In this document: one piece after another, positions 1 through 5,345 of the stretch | Layout of the letters: every line of letters begins with the position of its first letter | Position numbering within the stretch: the first letter of the stretch is position 1 | Assembly (NCBI GenBank): GCA_036636255.1 | Contig: JAVWOV010000041.1 | Coordinates: forward strand, 1 to 8,409 | Length of the DNA: 8,409 bases | Origin: CALVXC01 sp036636255 | GTDB taxonomy: Bacteria; Bacillota_I; Bacilli_A; RF39; UBA660 | Reading direction: 5' to 3' | Program-made: the position numbers and the translations under genes | The notes under the pieces: model-generated | The model's database searches: none | Told to the model about the DNA's origin: nothing | Seen by the model: the letters and a program-made list of their open reading frames with translations, nothing else

Positions 1-2
1 AT

Positions 3-257
3 GGTTTAATAACTATAAATATTAGTAATAAAAAGGATCATATTATTATCAATATAAAGGATGATGGTATAGGGATTGAAAATATTTCAAAAATAAAAGA
101 ACCGTTTTTTACCACTAAAAAAAATGGGACTGGTCTTGGTGTATCATTATCAAATGATATAGTAAAAGCTCACAATGGAACTATTAAATATCAATCTAAA
201 TTAAACCAAGGGACATTAGTAACAATAACTTTACCAAAAAATAAAGAAACTAATTAG
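3..257 (+). CDS. Sensor histidine kinase, C-terminal fragment (HATPase_c domain)
   Basis: This is the last 84 codons of a gene that begins upstream of the window. The visible part is the ATP-binding half of a GHKL histidine kinase. It has a G1 box (DDGIG, fragment residues 20-24), an F box (EPFFTTK, 33-39) and a G2 box (GTGLG, 42-46), followed by the usual H-N-G-T-I stretch and a C-terminal beta strand ending in LP. The EPFFTTK..GTGLG arrangement resembles the NtrB/KinA-E group, which includes sporulation kinases, but the sensor and His-phosphoacceptor regions lie outside the window, so the signal and partner cannot be told. The stop codon (TAG, 255-257) lies inside an 8-bp palindrome shared with the stop of the convergent gene. 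The domain call is firm; a sporulation role would be inference only. Confidence 0.9.
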   Translation, partial: GLITINISNKKDHIIINIKDDGIGIENISKIKEPFFTTKKNGTGLGVSLSNDIVKAHNGTIKYQSKLNQGTLVTITLPKNKETN

Positions 258-266
258 CTTCTTTAT
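236..266 (-). terminator. Intrinsic terminator of the transglutaminase-like gene, covering both convergent stop codons
   Basis: Read on the minus strand, bases 266-241 form an 11-bp stem with loop AATT (one G-U pair, one inner C-G and one G-C), directly followed by five Ts (240-236). The stem contains the stop codons of both convergent genes in the palindrome CTAATTAG (250-257). On the plus strand the G-U pair becomes an A-C mismatch and the following bases are not a T-run. The structure should therefore work mainly for the minus-strand gene. Seen by manual pairing; folding energy was not computed. Confidence 0.65.
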
Positions 267-1173
267 AAATATTCTTATCAAAATTATGTTGTGTTAAATC
301 AATTGATTGTAAAGTATTGGTGTTAATTAAAAAGAAATCATAGATAATAATGTTAGAGTGATCGCTAGTAACTGGATCATCCCAAGTTAAATCAATGTGA
401 TACCAGGCATTATCAATAAAAACTAAATTCCAAATATGATTAGAACTAGAAATTTTATAATTAGGAATACCTAATCTATCAAGAAAAATAGCCATCGAAT
501 CACTATAACCAGAACAAATAGCCATGCCTTGAAGCAAAGGGCCATAAGCTTTTTGTGATTCATAAGTAGTAGGTAAAGGATGTCCGTGAGTAATAGCCTC
601 TGCTTTTTCACTATCATATAAAGAATTATTTATGATATGATCATGAAATATCTTAATTTTATCCTTAACTGACATATTGTCATTAATATAATTTTTAACA
701 ATTTCATCAATTTTATTATTAATAGCTTTAATCTCGGCTTCACTATATAATCGTTTAATATTAACTCTTACTTTACCAAAATGATCAAAGTTAATAGATA
801 GTTTGCTGTAACTATTAAACGGATGAACAAAGTTGTTTATTTCTGATAAAATTTCTTCATTATTTGTTAGCTTTTTAACATCATCTAAACAATATTTATA
901 TTTATCATCACAATAAAAATAAAATTCATCAACGCCTTCATTTAAACGGGTATAAAAGATATTCATAATATCTTTTTTATTATGAGGAATAAAATTATCA
1001 TCAATTTGTAAATAACTAAAATTATTATTAAGCATATAACTATTAGCCTTATAATTAACTTCTTGTTTGGGTGCTATAATATAATTAATAATAAAAGAAG
1101 CAATCTGTTTGTGATAGAAAAAACATAGTATTATAATTAAAAAAATAATAAGAAAATTAATAAGTTTTTTCAT
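250..1173 (-). CDS. Membrane-anchored transglutaminase-like (papain-fold) protein
   Basis: This 307-aa protein has an N-terminal hydrophobic segment (about residues 4-20, perhaps extending to 34) preceded by MKK, so it is probably a signal anchor with the bulk outside the membrane. The C-terminal third carries a transglutaminase-core signature: Cys220 in GMAICSGYSD, His246 in SSNHIWN and Asp261 in HIDLTWDDP, in the order and spacing of the Cys-His-Asp triad. Bacterial members of this superfamily are mostly proteases or cross-linking enzymes, often acting at the cell wall; the substrate here is unknown. Residues 40-200 match nothing I recognise. The start is supported by AAGGGTGAT just upstream of ATG and by an extended -10 promoter. 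The gene is convergent with the kinase fragment, overlapping it by 8 bp, and stands alone. Domain assignment is good; function is open. Confidence 0.8.
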   Translation of the reverse strand: MKKLINFLIIFLIIILCFFYHKQIASFIINYIIAPKQEVNYKANSYMLNNNFSYLQIDDNFIPHNKKDIMNIFYTRLNEGVDEFYFYCDDKYKYCLDDVKKLTNNEEILSEINNFVHPFNSYSKLSINFDHFGKVRVNIKRLYSEAEIKAINNKIDEIVKNYINDNMSVKDKIKIFHDHIINNSLYDSEKAEAITHGHPLPTTYESQKAYGPLLQGMAICSGYSDSMAIFLDRLGIPNYKISSSNHIWNLVFIDNAWYHIDLTWDDPVTSDHSNIIIYDFFLINTNTLQSIDLTQHNFDKNIYKEAN

Positions 1174-1189
1174 ATGATCACCCTTTTAC

Positions 1190-1198
1190 ATTATAGCA
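1190..1198 (-). promoter_or_regulatory. Extended -10 promoter for the transglutaminase-like gene
   Basis: On the minus strand the sequence reads TGCTATAAT, a perfect TGN-TATAAT extended -10, with no clear -35 in the T-rich stretch upstream. Transcription would begin near 1183, leaving a leader of only about 10 nt before the ATG at 1173. The Shine-Dalgarno bases would then lie at the very 5' end of the mRNA. Confidence 0.55.
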
Positions 1199-1212
1199 GA
1201 AAAACGAAAAAA

Positions 1213-1243
1213 AATAATAAAAAAAATCAAATAAATGATTTTT
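1213..1243 (-). terminator. Putative intrinsic terminator of rpsT
   Basis: Immediately after the rpsT stop codon, the minus strand folds into a perfect 8-bp stem (AAAAATCA / TGATTTTT, 1236-1243 with 1222-1229) with a 6-base loop, followed by a T-rich run broken by a few As. The stem is almost all A-T and therefore weak, but its position and T-run are what a terminator would show. The promoter of the next minus-strand gene follows directly. Confidence 0.5.
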
Positions 1244-1504
1244 CTATAATGCATTAACTTTTTTAGTTAAACGTGACTTATAACGAGCATTAGTATTATC
1301 TTTAATAATTCCCTTATTTGTAGCTTTATCAATAGCTATAATGGCTAATGTCAAAGCTTCATTAGCTTTTTCTTTATCTTTTAAAGTAATTGCCTTTTCA
1401 ACCTTTTTAATCGCCGTACGCATTGGAGCTTTGTAAAGATTATTAGCATTATTTTTTTTAAAACTAACATTAACATGCTTGATTGCTCCTTTAATATTTG
1501 GCAT
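1244..1504 (-). CDS. rpsT: 30S ribosomal protein S20
   Basis: This 86-aa, lysine/alanine-rich helical protein fits S20, which binds 16S rRNA early in assembly of the 30S body. Recognisable features are the start MPNIKGAIK, a central MRTAIKKVEKAI stretch that resembles the S20 pattern, alternating Ala/Lys helices, and the C-terminal segment NTNARYKSRLTKKVNAL, close to the family's usual K..A.R.KSRL ending. Length is normal (family about 83-90). The start at 1504 is chosen because GGAGGTG lies just before that ATG; an in-frame start 7 codons upstream would place the ribosome site inside the gene. It is divergent from gpr, the same arrangement as in Bacillus subtilis, and has its own promoter and terminator. 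Confidence 0.96.
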   Translation of the reverse strand: MPNIKGAIKHVNVSFKKNNANNLYKAPMRTAIKKVEKAITLKDKEKANEALTLAIIAIDKATNKGIIKDNTNARYKSRLTKKVNAL

Positions 1505-1534
1505 AATTTCACCTCCAAGTAACACAATAAGTTA

Positions 1535-1563
1535 ATTTTAACAAAAAAAACAAAAAAAAGCAA
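1535..1563 (-). promoter_or_regulatory. Sigma-A-type promoter of rpsT
   Basis: On the minus strand: -35 TTGCTT (1558-1563), a 17-bp spacer made almost entirely of T-tracts, and -10 TAAAAT (1535-1540) preceded by TG-T, an extended -10. The leader to the rpsT ATG is about 24 nt and contains GGAGGTG. Spacing and elements are near consensus for a housekeeping promoter. Confidence 0.6.
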
Positions 1564-1594
1564 TAAAAACTGGCATTTTGGTAAAAATAAGTTT

Positions 1595-1601
1595 AGGTGA
1601 T
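1595..1601 (+). promoter_or_regulatory. Ribosome binding site deciding the gpr start
   Basis: AGGTGAT lies 4 bases before the ATG at 1606. An in-frame GTG at 1597 would sit inside this site, so 1606 is the start. The resulting propeptide length also fits the family. Confidence 0.75.
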
Positions 1602-1605
1602 AAGA

Positions 1606-2628
1606 ATGAGCAAAGAAATAGACTTAGAAAAATATCAAATCAGAACTGATTTAGCAATTGATGTTGTTAATACTGATAATATTAAAACAACTGTTAAAAA
1701 TATTGATAATATAAAAATAACTAATATATATATTGATGAAAAAAATAGTCAAAAAATAAATAAAAAGGTTGGTAATTATACAACAATTGAATATAAAGAT
1801 ATAACTGATTATGATAATGGTGAAAAAGTAAAAAAGATTTTTACTGTTCAGTTGCAAAAATTGTTAAAACAAACAAACATAAAAGTTAAAGATACTTGTT
1901 TAATTGTTGGTTTAGGAAATGAGCGGTCAACTCCTGATGCTTTAGGACCGTTAGTAATAAAAAATATAATTGTAACTAAACATTTGTTTGAAATAGGTCA
2001 AGTAAGTAAAGGATTTCGTTGTACAAGTGCTATAACTCCTGGTGTTATGGGTCAAACTGGAATTGAAACAAGTGATTTAATTATAAGCATTGTTAAAACT
2101 ACCAAACCAAATTTTCTAATTGTTATCGATGCTTTAGCGAGTCAATCAATTGAAAGATTAAATAAAACTATTCAAATGACTGATACGGGCATTCATCCTG
2201 GTAGTGGTATTGGTAATAAAAGAAAAGAAATTAGTAAAGAAACTATAAAAATACCTGTTATCGCAATTGGTATTCCCACTGTTGTTGATGCTGTAACTAT
2301 TGTAAGTGATACAATAAATTATATGCATAAACAATATACATATACAAAACAGAATATAAATAATCCTTTAAATAAATTAATTCCCGTAAATACTATTAAT
2401 TATTTAAATCAAAATATTTTAACAAATCAGGAAGATAAAATGAAATTATTTGGTTTAATAGGAAGTCTTAATGCTACTGAGGTAAAACAATTAATCTTTG
2501 AAGTATTAACTCCTATTGGTTATAATCTCATGGTAACCTCTAAAGAAGTAGACTTTTTAATGGAAAAACAAAGTAAAATATTAGCCTGTGGAATAAATAA
2601 TGCCCTTCATTTGGAAGTAAACGATTAG
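1606..2628 (+). CDS. gpr: GPR germination protease (SASP endopeptidase)
   Basis: GPR is made in the forespore as a zymogen and, after self-processing, cleaves the small acid-soluble proteins that coat spore DNA during germination. This 340-aa copy (Bacillus about 370) keeps the N-terminal block DLEKYQIRTDLA. In the characterised Bacillus enzyme about 15 residues are removed at the TD-LA junction, which here falls exactly after Asp15. The two conserved aspartates of this unusual aspartic protease are visible as Asp111 in GNERSTPDALGP and Asp175 in LIVIDALAS. The motif TGIHPGSGIGNKRKEIS follows, then GIPTVVDAVTI. The C-terminus has the family ending VTSKEVDFLMEK...GINNALH. It appears shortened mainly in the region before the first aspartate. 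It lies upstream of spoIIP as in Bacillus. I see no convincing sigma-G-like promoter in the 100 bp before it. Confidence 0.96.
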   Translation: MSKEIDLEKYQIRTDLAIDVVNTDNIKTTVKNIDNIKITNIYIDEKNSQKINKKVGNYTTIEYKDITDYDNGEKVKKIFTVQLQKLLKQTNIKVKDTCLIVGLGNERSTPDALGPLVIKNIIVTKHLFEIGQVSKGFRCTSAITPGVMGQTGIETSDLIISIVKTTKPNFLIVIDALASQSIERLNKTIQMTDTGIHPGSGIGNKRKEISKETIKIPVIAIGIPTVVDAVTIVSDTINYMHKQYTYTKQNINNPLNKLIPVNTINYLNQNILTNQEDKMKLFGLIGSLNATEVKQLIFEVLTPIGYNLMVTSKEVDFLMEKQSKILACGINNALHLEVND

Positions 2629-2639
2629 AATAACTTTTT

Positions 2640-2675
2640 TTGACATATTACTCATTCATAAACATATATAATGAG
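2640..2675 (+). promoter_or_regulatory. Candidate spoIIP promoter with flanking inverted repeat
   Basis: The 70-bp gap before spoIIP holds TTGACA (2640-2645) and TATAAT (2667-2672), but their 21-bp spacing is too long for a normal sigma-A promoter. A sigma-E-like reading (ACATATT at 2643-2649, CATATATA at 2663-2670, 13 bp apart) is closer to what is known for spoIIP in Bacillus, though inexact. The 6-bp inverted repeat CTCATT / AATGAG (2651-2656, 2670-2675) brackets the -10 area and could be an operator. That a promoter is here is likely; its sigma factor is uncertain. Confidence 0.35.
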
Positions 2676-2698
2676 AATATATTAGAAAAGGTGATAAT

Positions 2699-3697
2699 AT
2701 GAGCAAAAAATTTACTAGTAAAAAAAAGCGAAAAATAAAAATACATTATATATTATACATAATAATTATTTTTATCATTTATCAACTAACATTTAGTCAA
2801 TTAATGAATAATAAATTAGCAAGTTCTAACGAAGAATTTTTAAAATATTTATTAAATGATGCTAATCATCATCAAATATATGAAAAAAATAATCAGCGAG
2901 TAGTGAAAAGGGTAAGTACGATGTTATCTCATATGGACTTAAGCAGACCATTAACTATTTTACAGACAAGTATTGGTTATGAACAAAAAAATAATAATGA
3001 ACTAGTTTATAATGATAAATATAAAGGGGAAGAATTACAACATATTACTGAATATATAAAAGATCCCCATCCGACTAATGAAAAAGAACCAGTAGTATAT
3101 ATTTATAATACTCATCAATTAGAAAATTACGATGCTAAAAATTTAGAAATATATAATATCACTCCTAATGTTATGATGGCATCTTATTTATTAAAGGAGA
3201 ATTTAAATAAATTAGGCATTAGTACTATTGTTGAGGATTCGAATATCACAGAATTTTTAAAAATGAATAATTGGGATTATAGTGAAAGTTATAAAGCCAG
3301 TCGTTTTTACATATTAGATACTATCAATAAATATAAAAGTACTAAATTATTTATTGATCTTCATCGTGACTCTATAAATAAAAAAGCTTCAACTGTTAGT
3401 ATTGACCAAAAAGATTATGCTAAGATATTATTTATAGTTGGTTTAGAATATGATAATTATGAGCCAACATTAAATCTTGCAAAAAAAATAAATGATATAA
3501 CAAACAGCCAATATCCAGGGTTGAGCAGAGGGGTTATAACTAAAAGTGGGGAAGGGGTTGATGGTGTTTATAATCAAGATCTTCACGAAAATATGTTATT
3601 GATAGAATGTGGTGGTAAAGAAAATAATATTGAAGAAGTTATGAATACAATGACAGCATTATCAAAAATAATCAAGGAATATATGGGTGCACAATGA
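2699..3697 (+). CDS. spoIIP: Stage II sporulation protein P (engulfment peptidoglycan amidase/endopeptidase)
   Basis: SpoIIP works with SpoIID and SpoIIM to remodel peptidoglycan so the mother-cell membrane can engulf the forespore. The 332-aa protein (B. subtilis about 400) begins with a basic stretch and one membrane anchor (about residues 17-36), leaving the rest outside the mother-cell membrane. Catalytic-domain motifs of the SpoIIP/amidase_3-like fold are present in order: YNTHQLENY (His139, Glu142), FIDLHRDS (His222) and HENMLLIECGGKENNIEE (Glu303), the likely zinc and catalytic residues. The linker between anchor and catalytic domain is shorter than in Bacillus, accounting for the size difference. 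The start has AAAAGG 7 bases upstream. It follows gpr by 70 bp and its TGA stop overlaps the next start codon (ATGA), so the downstream gene is translationally coupled. Confidence 0.95.
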   Translation: MSKKFTSKKKRKIKIHYILYIIIIFIIYQLTFSQLMNNKLASSNEEFLKYLLNDANHHQIYEKNNQRVVKRVSTMLSHMDLSRPLTILQTSIGYEQKNNNELVYNDKYKGEELQHITEYIKDPHPTNEKEPVVYIYNTHQLENYDAKNLEIYNITPNVMMASYLLKENLNKLGISTIVEDSNITEFLKMNNWDYSESYKASRFYILDTINKYKSTKLFIDLHRDSINKKASTVSIDQKDYAKILFIVGLEYDNYEPTLNLAKKINDITNSQYPGLSRGVITKSGEGVDGVYNQDLHENMLLIECGGKENNIEEVMNTMTALSKIIKEYMGAQ

Positions 3698-4038
3698 AAA
3701 AAGAAGATAGGTTAAAAATACTAAATAAAATTGGGAAACTAATTGTTTTTTTACTATTTTGTACTTTCACAATCCTTTATATATCTTCATCAACTGGTCA
3801 TTATGAATATCAACAACAGCAAAAAGTAACGTTAACTGCTGCAAAAATAAAACAATTTGAACAAGATGTTGCTCAAGGTAAGAAAATAAAAATAGAAAAT
3901 TATGTTGAAAATGATCAAATGGATTACCAAAATAAAACATCTAAATTAGGACTAGAATTATCAGAAAAGGTTGGAAAGTATATTTCTCTTGGTATCAAGG
4001 GTGTGTTTAAACAACTAAATAAATTAGTTGATGAATAA
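3694..4038 (+). CDS. Small single-pass membrane protein of unknown function, in the yqxA position behind spoIIP
   Basis: I do not recognise a domain. The 114-aa protein has a basic N-terminus, one strongly hydrophobic segment (about residues 17-33) and a soluble C-terminal part of about 80 residues. That part is polar and charged, probably helical (KIKQFEQDVAQGKKIKIENY), then ends in an amphipathic stretch (ELSEKVGKYISLGIKGVFKQLNKLV). It overlaps the spoIIP stop by 4 bp, so it is expected to be made together with SpoIIP during sporulation. In B. subtilis this place is held by yqxA (DUF3679), also a small one-pass membrane protein. Position, size and topology agree, but I cannot claim sequence homology. 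A role next to SpoIIP at the engulfing membrane is inference. It is a real gene by coupling, frame length and protein-like composition. Confidence 0.75.
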   Translation: MKKEDRLKILNKIGKLIVFLLFCTFTILYISSSTGHYEYQQQQKVTLTAAKIKQFEQDVAQGKKIKIENYVENDQMDYQNKTSKLGLELSEKVGKYISLGIKGVFKQLNKLVDE

Positions 4039-4064
4039 AAAAATGCCCAAAATAAAACCATCCA

Positions 4065-4073
4065 TGATATAAT
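4065..4073 (+). promoter_or_regulatory. Extended -10 promoter of nfo
   Basis: TGATATAAT is a perfect extended -10 (TGN-TATAAT) in the 54-bp gap before nfo. The -35 region (TGCCCA at 18 bp) is poor, as expected when TGN is present. Transcription would start near 4080, giving a leader of about 12 nt that begins at the Shine-Dalgarno (AGAGG). This suggests nfo can be transcribed independently of the sporulation cluster. Confidence 0.55.
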
Positions 4074-4092
4074 AATTAAAAGAGGCGATATT

Positions 4093-5018
4093 ATGGAAAA
4101 AGGGAATTTAATAATTGGGTCACATGTTTCATTTAATAAAAATGAGCAATTAATTGGTAGTGTTAAAGAAGCAATTAGTTATGGTGCAACAACTTTTATG
4201 TTTTATACTGGGGCACCACAAAATAGTCGTCGTTATCCTATTGATGATAGTAAAACTAGGCAAGCAATTAATCTGATGGAAAAAAATAATATTGAAAAAG
4301 AAAATGTTGTTATTCATGCACCATATATTGCTAATTTAGCAAACATTGGTGAAAAACAAGCCTTTGGTATACAATTGTTAAAAGAAGAAATAAATCGTTG
4401 TTCACAATTGGGTGTTGATAAATTAATTATTCATCCAGGAAGTCATGTTGGTTTAGGAAAAGAACAAGGTTTAAAAAATATTATAAATGCTTTAAACGAA
4501 TTGTTAGCTAATACTAGAGTAATTATTTGTTTAGAAACAATGGCTGGTAAAGGGACGGAACTTGGTATAAATTTTGCTGAAATGAAAACNNNNNNNNNNN
4601 NNTAATTGATAATATTATTAAGAAAGATCAAATAGGTATTTGTTTAGATACTTGCCATATGTTTGATGCTGGTTATGATTTAAATGAATTCGATAAATTA
4701 ATCAAAGAATTTGATGAAATAATTGGTATTGAAAAGATAAAATGTATTCATATAAATGATAGTAAAAACGAAAAAAATAGTCATAAAGATCGTCATGCTA
4801 ATTTAGGATTTGGTAATATTGGCTTTGAGACATTAATTAAAATTATTTATCACGAATCATTAAAAGAAGTTCCTAAAATTTTAGAAACTCCTTATATAAC
4901 AGAAAATGATGGTAGTATGAAAAAAGTATATCCTCCGTATAAATTGGAAATAGAGGCTATTAAAAATAAAGAAATGAATAGTAATTTACTTGAAGATATA
5001 AGAAGTTATTATAAATAA
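4093..5018 (+). CDS. nfo: Endonuclease IV (AP endonuclease), interrupted by an assembly gap
   Basis: Endonuclease IV cuts DNA 5' of abasic sites in base-excision repair and uses three zinc ions; in Bacillus it also protects spore DNA. Before the gap the frame from 4093 gives residues 1-166 with ligands His75 (VIHAPY), His114 (IIHPGSH) and Glu148 (CLETMAGKG). After the gap the frame continues as IDNII...CLDTCH (Asp, His), CIHINDSK (His), KDRHANLG (Asp, His) and LETPY (Glu), so all nine family ligands are there. The two halves are in different frames across 13 Ns. If only two bases were missing, the protein would be 304 aa and the Glu-to-Asp ligand spacing across the join would be 34, as in E. 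coli (145 to 179). The gene is therefore most likely intact and the N count arbitrary. Its 3' end overlaps the convergent gene by 10 bp. Confidence 0.93.
4590..4602. other. Run of 13 Ns (assembly gap) inside nfo
   Basis: Bases 4590-4602 are undetermined. The coding frame before and after the run does not agree with 13 bases, but would with 2. The flanks do not overlap each other. It should be read as a scaffold join of unknown length, not as a real 13-bp insertion. Confidence 0.97.
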
Positions 5019-5272
5019 TTTTTATACTTTTCTTTAAAATAAAAATAAAGCTGTTCTACTTTAGTATATGTTTCATAATCTATTTTATTTTTAATATCAT
5101 TAAAAATCATTTGTGGATTACCATATATTAGAGTATACCAATCATTTTTAATATAATTAAAAATAAGTTCGGCCTCAATATTTTTAAGAAAAATACCATT
5201 TTGATTAGCAAAATTATAAACATCATTCAAAGTAATTTTATTAACATATTCTGTAATTAACCTTAAAATCAT
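5009..5272 (-). CDS. Small DUF2624-like (YqfT-type) protein
   Basis: The 87-aa protein resembles the short helical DUF2624 family of Bacillus YqfT. It opens with a VNKITLNDVYNFANQNGI segment (family: N-K-I-T..-E-L-L.Y...y.I), then AELIFNYIK, an NP..IFNDIKNKID segment, and a final T..KVEQLYFYFKEKY helix. No catalytic motif, membrane segment or signal peptide is visible, and the family's function is unknown. Neighbourhood supports the call: in B. subtilis yqfT sits beside yqfS, the endonuclease IV gene, and here this gene overlaps the 3' end of nfo by 10 bp on the opposite strand. The ATG at 5272 is chosen because GGGTGAT lies 4 bases before it; an in-frame TTG four codons upstream would overlap that site. 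Family membership is by remembered pattern, so moderately sure; existence of the gene is more certain. Confidence 0.65.
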   Translation of the reverse strand: MILRLITEYVNKITLNDVYNFANQNGIFLKNIEAELIFNYIKNDWYTLIYGNPQMIFNDIKNKIDYETYTKVEQLYFYFKEKYKNYL

Positions 5273-5280
5273 CTTATCAC
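5273..5280 (-). promoter_or_regulatory. Ribosome binding site deciding the start of the DUF2624-like gene
   Basis: On the minus strand GGGTGAT is followed by AAG and then the ATG at 5272. This rules out the TTG at 5284 as start because it would place the site within the coding sequence. The same GGTGAT form is used by gpr and spoIIP. Confidence 0.65.
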
Positions 5281-5345
5281 CCAATAATAATATATGTTAG
5301 TTTTAATAAAAGGAACATAAAACATCAATAGGAGGTAAAAAAAAT

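Noticed and set aside
1381..1563. Open frame of 60 codons on the minus strand overlapping rpsT in another frame
   Set aside because: Shadow of rpsT with hydrophobic, low-complexity sequence and no ribosome site; S20 is certain.
1651..1857. Open frame of 68 codons antisense to gpr
   Set aside because: Ile/Asn/Phe-rich translation of AT-rich antisense DNA, without start signals, inside a clear gpr.
2640..2672. TTGACA and TATAAT as a perfect sigma-A promoter for spoIIP
   Set aside because: Their spacing is 21 bp, well beyond the usable 16-18 bp, so at most one of the two hexamers is used.
4443..4631. Open frame antisense to nfo running through the N gap
   Set aside because: Exists only because the Ns carry no stop; nfo is well supported on the other strand.
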